From assembly GCA_016790385.1 (NCBI GenBank), contig JAEUNV010000218.1:1-14868 (forward strand): a stretch of 14,868 nucleotides of DNA. The letters run 5' to 3'. The position numbers and the translations under genes were made by a program. The stretch comes from Zoogloea sp. Its GTDB lineage: Bacteria; Pseudomonadota; Gammaproteobacteria; Burkholderiales; Rhodocyclaceae. Below are positions 7,864 to 14,868 of the stretch, in pieces; position 1 is the stretch's first letter; the number at the start of each line of letters is the position of its first letter. The notes beneath the pieces were generated by a model. It worked only from the letters and a program-made list of their open reading frames with translations. It did not search any database and was not told the DNA's origin.

Positions 7864-8502
7864 ATGCAGCGTCGTGATGTCCTCAAGCAGTTGTCCGCCC
7901 TTGCCGCCCTGGGGAGTCTCGGCCTGCCCGCCGGCGCCCAGGGGGGAGGATTCGAAGTCGTCAATCCGCCCCAGCCCACCGATATCAAGGGCAAAGTGGA
8001 AGTGCTTGAGTTCTTCCACTACGGCTGCCCGCACTGCAAGGCTTTTGATCCCCTGCTGGAACTGTGGGTCAAGAAACTTCCCGCAGACGTGGTTTTCCGC
8101 CAGGTTCCCGTAACCTGGGGCAATCCGCAGCTGGCCGGTCTGGCCAAGCTGCATCTTACGCTGGCGGCGACCGGTGACCTGGCCCGCTTGCATCCGCAGG
8201 TTTTCGATGCGGTGCAGACGGACAAGCTGCCCCTCAACACCGAATCGGCGGCGCAGGAATGGGCGGTAAAGAAGGGTGTGGACGGCAAGAAGTTCGCCGA
8301 TGCCTACCGTTCCTTCGGCGTTCAGGTGGGGATGCAGCGGATCGAGAAGCTCGGCCGTGACTACAAGATCCAGGGTGTGCCGACCCTGGCCGTGGACGGC
8401 AAGTACTTCACCTCGGGCTCCATTGCCGGTTCCCATGAAGCGGCGCTGAAGGTGGCCGATCAACTGATCGCCCGGGCGCGTAGCGAGCAGGGCCGCAAGT
8501 AA
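7864..8502 (+). CDS. dsbA: Thiol:disulfide interchange protein DsbA
   Basis: Periplasmic thiol oxidase that inserts disulfides into exported proteins. The 212-residue precursor carries the thioredoxin-fold active site CPHC at 55-58 (after EFFHYG) and the cis-proline loop GVPT at 171-174, with the helical insert between them. The signal peptide is unusual: MQRRDVLKQL then a hydrophobic run to PAGA-Q near residue 26. This is a twin-arginine-like motif (RR-x-hydrophobic-LK), so export may be by Tat rather than Sec. The ATG at 7864 is chosen over an in-frame ATG at 7831 because AGGAGA at 7851-7856 is well placed and the signal starts cleanly there. The upstream ATG would also overlap the preceding gene. 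The stop codon at 8500-8502 abuts the next gene. Confidence 0.95.
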   Translation: MQRRDVLKQLSALAALGSLGLPAGAQGGGFEVVNPPQPTDIKGKVEVLEFFHYGCPHCKAFDPLLELWVKKLPADVVFRQVPVTWGNPQLAGLAKLHLTLAATGDLARLHPQVFDAVQTDKLPLNTESAAQEWAVKKGVDGKKFADAYRSFGVQVGMQRIEKLGRDYKIQGVPTLAVDGKYFTSGSIAGSHEAALKVADQLIARARSEQGRK

Positions 8503-9278
8503 TTCCCAGTCACGTCGCCCGGGTCTTCATCACCGGTGCCTCGAGCGGCATCGGCGGAGCCCTTGCGCGCCACTATGCCGGCCGCGGTGCAAGCCTTGGG
8601 CTGGTGGGGCGGCGCGTCGCAGCCCTTGAGGCGCTGGCGCGCAGCCTCCCTGGAACGCACGCCCTGTATGGGCTGGACGTTGCTGACCCGGTAGCTCTGG
8701 GTGACGCCGCGGCCGATTTCATCGCCCGCTTCGGGTTACCCGAGGTCGTGGTCGCCAATGCGGGTGTGTCAGTGGGTACCCTTACCGAAGCCGCTGACGA
8801 TCTGGCCGCCTTCGAGCGAGTCCTGCGGACGAACCTGCTTGGCATGGTGACCACCTTTCAGCCCTTCGTGGCACCCATGCGCGCGGCGGGGCGGGGCCGG
8901 CTGGTGGGCATCGCCTCGGTCGCGGGTATTCGCGGTCTGCCGGGTGCGGGCGCTTACAGCGCCTCCAAGGCAGCCGTGATCGCGTACCTGGAAAGCCTGC
9001 GGGTAGAGCTTCATGGCTCGGGGGTGAAAGTCGTGACCATTGCTCCCGGCTACATCGAGACGCCGATGACGGCCGTCAACACCTACCCCATGCCCTTTTT
9101 ATTGCCCGTTGAGCAGGCTGCTGCCCGTTTTGCGAAGGCCATCGACGCCGGCACCAGCTATTGCGTGATCCCCTGGCAGATGGGCGTGGTGGCCAAGCTG
9201 TTGCGCCTGCTTCCCAACCCGCTCTTTGATCGGCTTTTTGCCCGGGCAGGGCGCAAGCCGCGCGGCCTGCCCCTGTAG
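8502..9278 (+). CDS. Short-chain dehydrogenase/reductase with apparent ATT start
   Basis: Classical SDR of 258 residues. The Rossmann cofactor motif TGASSGIG is at 11-18 and NAG at 86-88. The active site is N111, S139, Y152 and K156 (YSASK), followed by PGYIETPM. Arginines after the second strand (VGRR, from residue 35) suggest NADP(H). The substrate is unknown. The start is odd: an in-frame stop lies at 8481-8483, and between it and the cofactor motif there is no ATG, GTG or TTG. The best candidate is ATT at 8502-8504, sharing one base with the dsbA TAA, with GAGCAGGG about nine bases upstream. The first standard start (GTG, 8604) would delete the cofactor loop. A sequence error is possible. 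The gene is last of the argS unit. Confidence 0.85.
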   Translation: MPSHVARVFITGASSGIGGALARHYAGRGASLGLVGRRVAALEALARSLPGTHALYGLDVADPVALGDAAADFIARFGLPEVVVANAGVSVGTLTEAADDLAAFERVLRTNLLGMVTTFQPFVAPMRAAGRGRLVGIASVAGIRGLPGAGAYSASKAAVIAYLESLRVELHGSGVKVVTIAPGYIETPMTAVNTYPMPFLLPVEQAAARFAKAIDAGTSYCVIPWQMGVVAKLLRLLPNPLFDRLFARAGRKPRGLPL

Positions 9279-9293
9279 CCGAAACGCGGGCGG

Positions 9294-10409
9294 TCAGCCC
9301 AGCTGGGTGATGGCGGGCAGATATTTCTTTCCAAGGGCGTCGGCCACCTGGGGATGGGTCACATTGCCATTGCAGATGTTGAGCCCCGCGCGCAGGCCAG
9401 CGTCGTCCTTCAGCGCGTCTTTCCACCCCTTGTCTGCTATGGCCAGCACGTAGGGCAGGGTAGCGGCATTGAGCGCATAGGTGGCCGTGCGGGCGACGGC
9501 ACCGGGCATGTTTGCGACGCAGTAGTGGACGATGCCGTCCACGAGGTAGGTGGGGTCCGCGTGGGTGGTCGGGCGGGAGGTTTCGAAGCAGCCGCCCTGA
9601 TCAATCGCCACGTCTACGATCACCGCGCCTGGTTTCATGACCCCCAGCATGGCCCGGGTGACGAGCTTGGGCGCGGTAGCCCCGGGGATCAGCACGGCGC
9701 CGATGACCAGATCCGCCTGGAGGACCAGCCGTTCGATCGCGTCCCGGGTGGCATAGAGGGTTTTGACACGCCCCCCGTAGACTTCGTCCAGGTGGCGCAG
9801 GACGGAAAGCGATTTGTCCACGATGGTCACATCCGCACCCATGCCTACAGCGGTATGGGCTGCGTTGTTGCCGACAGTGCCACCCCCCAGGATCACCACG
9901 CGGCCTGGCTCTACCCCTGGAACGCCGCCCAGCAGCACACCGCGGCCACCATGGGATTTTTCCAGGGCGGCGGCACCGGCCTGAATGCTCATCCGCCCCG
10001 CCACCTCCGACATGGGGGCCAGCAGCGGCAGACCGCCTCCAGCCGCGGTGACCGTTTCGTAGGCGATGGCGGTCACGCCGCTGGCGATGAGTTCCTCCGC
10101 CTGGCCTGGGTCGGGCGCAAGGTGAAGATAGGTGAACATGAGATGATGGGGTTTGAGGCGGGCGCGTTCGTCGCGGAGCGGCTCTTTGACCTTGACGATC
10201 AGAATCGCCTCCTCGAAAACCTCTTCGGCGCTCAGCGCGATCCTGGCGCCAGCACGCTCGTAGTCACTGTCGCTGGCGCCGATGCCGTGCCCGGCACCGG
10301 ATTCAACCCAAACCGCGTGTCCGTGGGCCACAACTTCGCGGACCGCGCCGGGGGTCAGGCCAACCCGGTATTCGTGATTCTTGGTTTCCCTTGGAACACC
10401 GATCTTCAT
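9294..10409 (-). CDS. ald: Alanine dehydrogenase
   Basis: NAD-dependent oxidative deamination of L-alanine to pyruvate and ammonia, reversible, in the cytoplasm. The 371 residues equal the usual Ald length. R15, K75 (in VKVKEP) and H96 (in YLHLAPD) match the substrate and catalytic positions of the Bacillus enzyme. The Rossmann loop is ILGGGTVGNN at 173-182, and D270 (DVAIDQGG) matches the conserved active-site aspartate. The ATG at 10409 is preceded by GGGAGAA with ideal spacing. The 3' end converges on the SDR gene with only 15 bases between stop codons and no evident terminator. The 5' end faces a corrinoid-binding-like gene across 88 bases. A related transhydrogenase alpha subunit is excluded by the intact C-terminus and the Ald-specific residues. 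Confidence 0.96.
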   Translation of the reverse strand: MKIGVPRETKNHEYRVGLTPGAVREVVAHGHAVWVESGAGHGIGASDSDYERAGARIALSAEEVFEEAILIVKVKEPLRDERARLKPHHLMFTYLHLAPDPGQAEELIASGVTAIAYETVTAAGGGLPLLAPMSEVAGRMSIQAGAAALEKSHGGRGVLLGGVPGVEPGRVVILGGGTVGNNAAHTAVGMGADVTIVDKSLSVLRHLDEVYGGRVKTLYATRDAIERLVLQADLVIGAVLIPGATAPKLVTRAMLGVMKPGAVIVDVAIDQGGCFETSRPTTHADPTYLVDGIVHYCVANMPGAVARTATYALNAATLPYVLAIADKGWKDALKDDAGLRAGLNICNGNVTHPQVADALGKKYLPAITQLG

Positions 10410-10497
10410 ATTCTTCTCCCAATGCGTTGGCCGTGCTCTTTCAGAGTGGCGGGTTGCAAGCAGGTTCCTATAACGGCGTTGCTCCTGCGATACTTTG

Positions 10498-11322
10498 ATG
10501 ATGATGACCGAGACCTCCGATGAAATGCTGATCGACGCGGCGGGGCTGCGTCATGTTCCCCATGAAGGCTCCGCCCGAATCGTTTCCCTGGTGCCCTCCC
10601 TTACCGAACTGGTCTGCGACCTCGGTCTCGCGCCACAGCTTGTGGGGCGCACCGGTTTTTGCATCCATCCCCGGTCAGTGCTGCGGGCCGTTGCGAAGGT
10701 GGGTGGCACCAAGGATGTGAATCTGTCGCGCTTGCGTGCTCTGGCACCAACGCATGTCATCGTGAATGTGGATGAAAACCGCCGGGAGTGCGTGGAGGAG
10801 ATCGCCGGTTTTGTTCCCCATGTGATCGTGACCCATCCCTGCGTCCCCGAGGACAATCTGAGCGTATATCGTCTGCTGGGGGCGATCTTTGATCGTCGAG
10901 CCGAAGCGGAGCGGTTGGAGGTGGCATTCGCGGAGGCGTTGGCCGAGGCGCGATCGGTCGGCGCCGCCTCGCCTCGTGAAAAGGTGCTTTACTTGATCTG
11001 GCGCGAGCCCTGGATGACCGTGGCGCGCAGTACGTATATTGCCGCGACCCTGGCGACGGCGGGCTGGGATACCTGCCCGGTCCTCAGCGTCCCCCGTTAC
11101 CCGGCTTTCGAGTGGGATGCGCCGTGGCTACCGGAGGTACAGCGGGTTCTGCTGTCGTCGGAGCCCTATCGTTTCCGCGAACAGCACGTGGACGAAGTCG
11201 GGCGTCTGTCCGGATGGCCGGCGAGCCTGATCGATGGCGAGATGGCCTCCTGGTACGGCAGCCGCGCGATTGAAGGTCTGCGTCACCTGGCGGCCTTGCG
11301 CCGTAGCCTGACTGCTGAATGA
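10498..11322 (+). CDS. BtuF-like helical-backbone metal receptor protein without signal peptide
   Basis: About 274 residues resembling the periplasmic corrinoid/siderophore-binding fold (BtuF/FepB class). The opening strand RIVSLVPSLTELVCDLG and the following GGTKDVNLSRLRALAPTHVIVN are the usual signature of this fold. The second lobe contains LIWREPWMTVA, RYPAF and VLLSSEPYRF. No signal peptide or lipobox precedes the fold: the N-terminus is polar (three methionines, then TETSDE), so the product should be cytoplasmic unless exported otherwise. No transporter permease or ATPase is nearby. The ligand is unknown, with cobalamin the commonest annotation for relatives. Three ATG codons in a row (10498, 10501, 10504) make the exact start uncertain, and no strong ribosome binding site is visible. 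The gene ends just before a hairpin shared with mscS. Confidence 0.75.
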   Translation: MMMTETSDEMLIDAAGLRHVPHEGSARIVSLVPSLTELVCDLGLAPQLVGRTGFCIHPRSVLRAVAKVGGTKDVNLSRLRALAPTHVIVNVDENRRECVEEIAGFVPHVIVTHPCVPEDNLSVYRLLGAIFDRRAEAERLEVAFAEALAEARSVGAASPREKVLYLIWREPWMTVARSTYIAATLATAGWDTCPVLSVPRYPAFEWDAPWLPEVQRVLLSSEPYRFREQHVDEVGRLSGWPASLIDGEMASWYGSRAIEGLRHLAALRRSLTAE

Positions 11323-11347
11323 AAAACGCCCACCGGGCGGTGGGCGT
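11321..11347 (-). terminator. Intrinsic terminator of mscS, possibly shared
   Basis: A perfect 9-base stem (ACGCCCACC at 11326-11334 with GGTGGGCGT at 11339-11347) closes a 4-base loop. On the minus strand it is followed by TTTTTC, the standard form for the mscS transcript. The hairpin begins directly after the stop codon of the plus-strand BtuF-like gene. It may also slow that transcript, but there is no T-run in that direction. Confidence 0.88.
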
Positions 11348-11366
11348 CGAGACTGCGGAATCTGGC

Positions 11367-12188
11367 TCAGGACGGCTGGCGGAGAACCTGATGCGGCGCC
11401 GGAATGGGCCATCCGTTGGCGCTGCCGACTTCGGCCAGCGCCTTGTTGGTGTCGAAATAGACCTGCCAGTAATGGTCGTTGTGGCAGTAAGGGCGCACGA
11501 CCAGTTTGGTGCCGGCGGCGTTGAATTCCAGAATTTCCACGTCGGGTGCCGGGTCGGTATGGACGTTGGGGATCCGGGCGATGCGGGCGCGGATCAGCTC
11601 CATGGCCTGCTGGGGATCGACGGCGTGGGCGATCTGTGCGGTGAGGTCCACCCGACGGCAGGGGTTGAGGGTGTAATTGACGATGTTGTCGGAGAACAGT
11701 TTGTTGTTGCCGACCGTGGTGCGCACGTTGTCCGGCTGGTCGATGGTGGTGGCGAAAAGGCCGATTTCCTTGACTGTCCCGGTGATGCCCGCGCCACTGA
11801 TGAAGTCGCCTACCTTGAACGGCCGCAGGATGATCAGGAAGGCGCCTGCCGCGAAGTTGGACAGCAGACCACTCCAGGCCACCCCGATGGCGACGCCGGC
11901 AGCCGCGATCAGGGCGGCGAAGCTGGTGGTTTCGATGCCGAAAACCGACAGGATGACGATGACCAGCACGATGCGCATGATGACGCGCAGGGTCGCCTCC
12001 ACGTAGCGTACCAGCGTGGGTTCGACCTTCTGGCGGGTCATGCCGCGGTTGGACAGGTTGCCGATCAGGTTGATGACCCATCCCCCAATGATCCACAGGG
12101 CGATCGCGCCGGCGAGCTTCCAGCCGAGGGGGATCAGGTAGGTGGTGACGAGCGTACCGAGGTTGAAGTCGTTGGTGTCGATGGCCAT
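11367..12188 (-). CDS. mscS: Small-conductance mechanosensitive channel, MscS family
   Basis: Inner-membrane channel that opens under membrane tension during hypo-osmotic shock. The 273 residues are close to the 286 of E. coli MscS. Three hydrophobic helices are visible: TM1 about 11-43, TM2 about 65-86, and the pore-lining TM3 about 88-122, rich in Gly and Ala (LIAAAGVAIGVAWSG). The RPFKVGDFI motif at 122-130 marks the junction to the cytoplasmic beta domain, which continues with TVGNNKLFSDNIVNYT near 158-173 and an alpha/beta C-terminal domain. The ATG at 12188 has GGAG about ten bases upstream. It is probably transcribed alone from the 95-base gap before it and ends in a strong terminator. 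Confidence 0.94.
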   Translation of the reverse strand: MAIDTNDFNLGTLVTTYLIPLGWKLAGAIALWIIGGWVINLIGNLSNRGMTRQKVEPTLVRYVEATLRVIMRIVLVIVILSVFGIETTSFAALIAAAGVAIGVAWSGLLSNFAAGAFLIILRPFKVGDFISGAGITGTVKEIGLFATTIDQPDNVRTTVGNNKLFSDNIVNYTLNPCRRVDLTAQIAHAVDPQQAMELIRARIARIPNVHTDPAPDVEILEFNAAGTKLVVRPYCHNDHYWQVYFDTNKALAEVGSANGWPIPAPHQVLRQPS

Positions 12189-12283
12189 GGAGGAACTCCG
12201 TGGTGAAATGGGGAATGGTCAGTCTAAAGGCTCAAGGTGAGCGCAAGCTGCATGTCATGTTAATTATTGTGGCATCCGCGGCT

Positions 12284-12748
12284 TCAGGGGAGCAATGCCT
12301 GGAAACGCTCTGGGGTGATGATGGCGAAACGGCTGGCTATCACCGGGCGTTTCCCCAGTTTCAGCACCAGCTTGTCTCTACTCAGCAGGGCCCGGGCGCC
12401 GCTGTCGCGAGCCACCTCGAGAAACTTCTGGTCGTCCCTGTCGAGGCAGGTGGGAAGCTCGCAGTCAGGGTGTGCGACGGGTTCGATCAGGGTGCAGCGG
12501 GACCGATAGCGGTCGGCGATCGCTTGCTGGTGTTCCGGGAGTAGTTGGAACTGGGGATAGGCCAGAACCCGAGACAGCTCGATCAGGCAGTCCTCCCGCG
12601 TGAAGGCTTGCAGGAAGCCACTTTCGACCGCAGCCCTCAGGCGAATCAGGGTGGGATCTTCGAACATCCACAGCGACAGCACCACGTTGGTGTCGAGGAT
12701 TACCGGCAGGCCATGGGGCAGGGGGGTGTCGAGGGAGTGGGTGGCCAC
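12284..12748 (-). CDS. PIN-domain protein, toxin-like, no partner seen
   Basis: A PIN-fold ribonuclease candidate of 154 residues resembling the group annotated as putative toxin component, PIN family. The acidic metal-binding positions are present: Asp in VILDTN, Glu in CLIELSR, Asp in DRDDQKF and Asp in LLSRDK, spaced as in active PIN domains. Members cleave RNA in a Mg2+-dependent way, and many act as VapC-like toxins. No small antitoxin gene lies next to it: upstream is the phaC terminator and downstream is mscS. It may therefore be an orphan or a housekeeping PIN protein. The start is uncertain: GTG at 12748 has a modest GTGGAA ribosome binding site, while TTG at 12766 would add six residues. 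No promoter is obvious in the short gap before it. Confidence 0.8.
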   Translation of the reverse strand: MATHSLDTPLPHGLPVILDTNVVLSLWMFEDPTLIRLRAAVESGFLQAFTREDCLIELSRVLAYPQFQLLPEHQQAIADRYRSRCTLIEPVAHPDCELPTCLDRDDQKFLEVARDSGARALLSRDKLVLKLGKRPVIASRFAIITPERFQALLP

Positions 12749-12780
12749 GTCAGTTCCACTGGGCAATGGGGGCAGGCTGA

Positions 12781-12808
12781 AAAGGAAAAGGGGGCCGAAG
12801 CCCCCTTG
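12781..12808 (-). terminator. Intrinsic terminator of phaC with UUCG loop
   Basis: On the minus strand an 8-base stem (AAGGGGGC pairing with GCCCCCTT) closes a TTCG tetraloop with a C-G closing pair, the very stable UUCG form. TTCCTTTT follows. It begins about 20 bases after the phaC stop codon and separates phaC from the PIN gene. Confidence 0.9.
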
Positions 12809-12829
12809 CCCTTTGCAACGGTACGGCGA

Positions 12830-14656
12830 TCAGGCGGCCTTCTTGGCGTCCAGGCGGGCCTTCACGTAGGAGCCGGGGGCATCCTCAAGCACCTTGAGGT
12901 TGCCGGCGACGGGGTCTCGGGCCGGAACCTTGGACGCATCCTGGCCGAGCAGCCAGGCTTGCCAGTCGGTCCACCAGGAGCCGGGATGCTGCTCTGCGCC
13001 AGCGAAGAACTCGTCGGCAGTGGCGGGCAACTTGGCCGCAGGATTGGTCCAGTAGCCATACTTGTTGGCAGCCGGGGGGTTGACGATGCCGGCGATATGG
13101 CCGGAGCCGCCGAGAACGAAGCGCACGTTGCCGCCGAAGTTGCGAGCGCCGGAGTAGGTGCTCTTCCACGGGGCGATATGATCTTCGATGGTGGAGATGA
13201 AGTAGGTGGGGACCTTGATCTTGGAGAGATCAATGGGCACGCCACCAATCTCGATGCCGCCCGGCTCCTTGAGCAGGTTCTTCATGTACATGTTGCGCAG
13301 GTAGAAGCTGTGCATCTTGGCCGGCATGCGCGTGGAATCGGAGTTCCAGTACAGGAGATCGAAGGGGAAGGGATCCTTGCCCATCAGGTAGTTGTTAACC
13401 ACGAAGGACCAGATCAGGTCGTTGGCGCGCAGCATGTTGAAGGTGCCGGCCATTTCGGAGCCTTCCAGGTAGCCGCGCTCGAACATCTTCTTCTCGAGGC
13501 TGGCAATCTGGCCTTCGTCGATGAACACGCCCAGCTCGCCCGGATCGGCAAAGTCGGTCATGGTGGTGAAGAAAGTGCCCGAGGCCAGCCGCTTGTCCTT
13601 CTTGCCGGCCATGTAGGCCAGGGTGGTGGCGAGCAGGGTGCCGCCCAGGCAATAGCCGGCTGCGTTGATCTCCTTGGCGCCGGTCTGTTCGACAATGGCA
13701 TCGACGGCGGCGAGGGTGCCTTCGAGCAGATAGGAGTCGAAGCTCTTTTCGGCCTGGCGCTCATCGGGGTTGACCCACGAGATCACGAAGACGGTGTGGC
13801 CCTGATCAACACACCACTTGATGTAGGAATTCTTCTCGCGCAGGTCGAGGATGTAGAACTTGTTGATCCACGGCGGCACGATCATCAGCGGACGCTTGGA
13901 CACGTCGGGCGTGCTCGGCGTGTATTGCAGCAGCTGCATCATGTCGTTCTGGAAAACGACCTTGCCCGGCGTGGTGGCGACGTTCTTGCCCAGTTCGAAG
14001 GCAGAAGTGTCGGTCATCTTGACGCGCAGGTTGCCGCCGCCGTCCTCGACGTCACGCAGCAGGTTGTTCAGGCCCTTGATGAGGTTCTGGCCGTGGCTCT
14101 TGACAGTCTCGCGGAAGACCTCCGGATTGGTCAGGGCGAAATTCGACGGAGACAGGGCATCGATGTACTGGCGGGTGTAAAAGCTGACCTTCTTCTGGCT
14201 CTGATCGTCGAGGCCGTCAACGCTGCTCACCGTGTCATGAATGTGACGGGCGGCGATGAGGTAAGACTGTTTCATGAAGTCGAACAGGAAGTGCTCCTGC
14301 CATTCTTCGTCCTTGAAACGCTTGTCGTCCTTGGCCGGTGAGGCCACCGGGCTGCCAGCGCCCACGCCGGTGAGGCGCATCATGGAGTGCTGCCACAGGG
14401 AGAAGTAGTCCCACACCAGGTTCATCTGGGCCTGGGCGAGGCGATACGGGTTGGCCAGCAGCTTGCCCATCATGTCCATGAAAGCCTGGGCGATGCCCAG
14501 TTCGTCAGCGGGGGCGCTGATGCCCTTCTTGACCTGCTTCTGGATGTGATCGGCCAGCAGTTTGGAGGCCCGTTGCGCAACTTCGGCGTAGGTCTTGGCG
14601 ACTTCTTTGGGGTCCGGCAGTTCGGACTTGGCGACTTCTTTTTCGGGCGCAGCCAT
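12830..14656 (-). CDS. phaC: Class I polyhydroxyalkanoate synthase PhaC
   Basis: Polymerises (R)-3-hydroxyacyl-CoA, mainly 3-hydroxybutyryl-CoA, into storage granules. The 608-residue protein has the N-terminal PhaC domain (about 60-230) and an alpha/beta-hydrolase core. The lipase-like box GYCLGG carries the nucleophile C336. D492 (STIEDHIAPW) and H520 (GGSGHIAG) complete the triad, spaced as C319/D480/H508 in Cupriavidus necator. PPWINKFYILDL and SWVNPDERQ are class I hallmarks. Length and sequence exclude the shorter class III/IV enzymes that need PhaE or PhaR. The ATG at 14656 follows AAGGAGA at good spacing; reading further upstream adds a tail that overlaps the preceding gene. phaA, phaB and phasin genes are not in the window. 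It lies 14 bases after the stop of the upstream gene, so cotranscription is likely. Confidence 0.97.
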   Translation of the reverse strand: MAAPEKEVAKSELPDPKEVAKTYAEVAQRASKLLADHIQKQVKKGISAPADELGIAQAFMDMMGKLLANPYRLAQAQMNLVWDYFSLWQHSMMRLTGVGAGSPVASPAKDDKRFKDEEWQEHFLFDFMKQSYLIAARHIHDTVSSVDGLDDQSQKKVSFYTRQYIDALSPSNFALTNPEVFRETVKSHGQNLIKGLNNLLRDVEDGGGNLRVKMTDTSAFELGKNVATTPGKVVFQNDMMQLLQYTPSTPDVSKRPLMIVPPWINKFYILDLREKNSYIKWCVDQGHTVFVISWVNPDERQAEKSFDSYLLEGTLAAVDAIVEQTGAKEINAAGYCLGGTLLATTLAYMAGKKDKRLASGTFFTTMTDFADPGELGVFIDEGQIASLEKKMFERGYLEGSEMAGTFNMLRANDLIWSFVVNNYLMGKDPFPFDLLYWNSDSTRMPAKMHSFYLRNMYMKNLLKEPGGIEIGGVPIDLSKIKVPTYFISTIEDHIAPWKSTYSGARNFGGNVRFVLGGSGHIAGIVNPPAANKYGYWTNPAAKLPATADEFFAGAEQHPGSWWTDWQAWLLGQDASKVPARDPVAGNLKVLEDAPGSYVKARLDAKKAA

Positions 14657-14670
14657 TCTCGGGTTCTCCT

Positions 14671-14868
14671 TTATTGATGGCTTTTGATGAAACGGACAAT
14701 CCCATCGCTTTCCACTGACCGGCACACCTCCCTTTTGCGCGCGAGATGGTTCAGGTGGGCGATGGCTTCCCCCATGGCAAACATGACCTGATGCGTGTCC
14801 AGTTCTCGCGGGAACAGGGTTGCAAGAAGCTCCCCGGCACAGCGTGGCACGGTACAGGCGGCGAGAAG
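14671..14868 (-). CDS. C-terminal end of a probable metallo-beta-lactamase-fold hydrolase (cut by window edge)
   Basis: Sixty-five codons plus TAA read in from the right edge. The segment TLFPRELDTHQVMFAMGEAI followed by AHLNHLARKREV and a short Asp-Gly-(I/V)-x-R-F end resembles the C-terminal winged-helix tail of LACTB2-like MBL-fold hydrolases. In those proteins a conserved (M/A)-G-E-x-x-A-H-L-N helix follows the metal site. The metal-binding motifs would be beyond the window, so this is an inference from the tail only. The stop codon partly overlaps the ribosome binding site of phaC (TAAAGGAGA), and the two genes are likely cotranscribed. Confidence 0.6.
   Translation of the reverse strand, partial: LLAACTVPRCAGELLATLFPRELDTHQVMFAMGEAIAHLNHLARKREVCRSVESDGIVRFIKSHQ

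Noticed and set aside
8485..8510. Programmed frameshift joining DsbA and the SDR
   Set aside because: The SDR frame is offset from dsbA at the stop codon, but there is no slippery heptamer, and DsbA ends at its normal length. Reinitiation at an ATT is simpler.
10410..10497. Cobalamin riboswitch or clear operator between ald and the BtuF-like gene
   Set aside because: The gap is too short for a cobalamin riboswitch, and I found only a weak five-base inverted repeat (GCAGG/CCTGC) and an isolated TATAAC without a matching -35.
9354..10523. Plus-strand open frame of 389 codons opposite ald
   Set aside because: The ald product on the minus strand matches the family residue by residue at catalytic positions. 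The plus frame is an antisense shadow.
12189..12283. Promoter for mscS in the AT-richer gap
   Set aside because: Candidate hexamers (TAGACT, AATAAT) exist, but none has a -35 partner at acceptable spacing, so no site is reported.
12545..14341. Plus-strand open frame of about 600 codons
   Set aside because: It mirrors phaC and the PIN gene on the other strand, has Gly/Val-rich composition typical of an antisense shadow, and lacks a ribosome binding site.

Overview
The window is a GC-rich chromosomal segment that reads like a betaproteobacterium, most likely of the Rhodocyclaceae/Zoogloeaceae group (inference). The support is a class I polyhydroxyalkanoate synthase, a UbiB of proteobacterial type, the gene order argS - SPOR protein - dsbA - short-chain dehydrogenase, and strong GC preference at third codon positions. 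Nearly all of it is coding. I see no insertion sequence, phage, CRISPR, tRNA or rRNA.

Left part (1-5200, all on the minus strand). At the edge is the N-terminus of a probable lipoprotein. Upstream of it is a likely transcription unit, read from right to left: an exported protein of unknown function (4544-5200), ubiB (2925-4460), a single-chain fusion of arginase with ornithine aminotransferase (713-2845), and a YajD-type HNH protein (366-716) that overlaps the fusion gene by four bases. The fusion keeps every catalytic residue I could check in both halves. It should turn arginine into urea plus glutamate semialdehyde on one polypeptide.

Middle (5370-9278, plus strand). A compact four-gene unit: argS, an FtsN-like SPOR protein, a DsbA-type thiol oxidase with a Tat-like signal, and an SDR oxidoreductase. 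The SDR gene has no ATG, GTG or TTG upstream of its cofactor motif and seems to start at an ATT overlapping the dsbA stop codon. Alanine dehydrogenase (9294-10409, minus) converges on this unit and diverges from a BtuF-like corrinoid/metal-receptor protein (10498-11322, plus) that has no signal peptide.

Right part (11321-14868, minus strand). In reading order: the C-terminal end of a probable metallo-beta-lactamase-fold hydrolase, phaC 14 bases after it, a UUCG-loop terminator, a solitary PIN-domain ribonuclease with no antitoxin next to it, and an MscS-type channel followed by a perfect-stem terminator.

Most of the window is ordinary housekeeping and central metabolism. The arginase-aminotransferase fusion is the most notable item, followed by the non-canonical SDR start. 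I do not see a convincing new multi-gene system.
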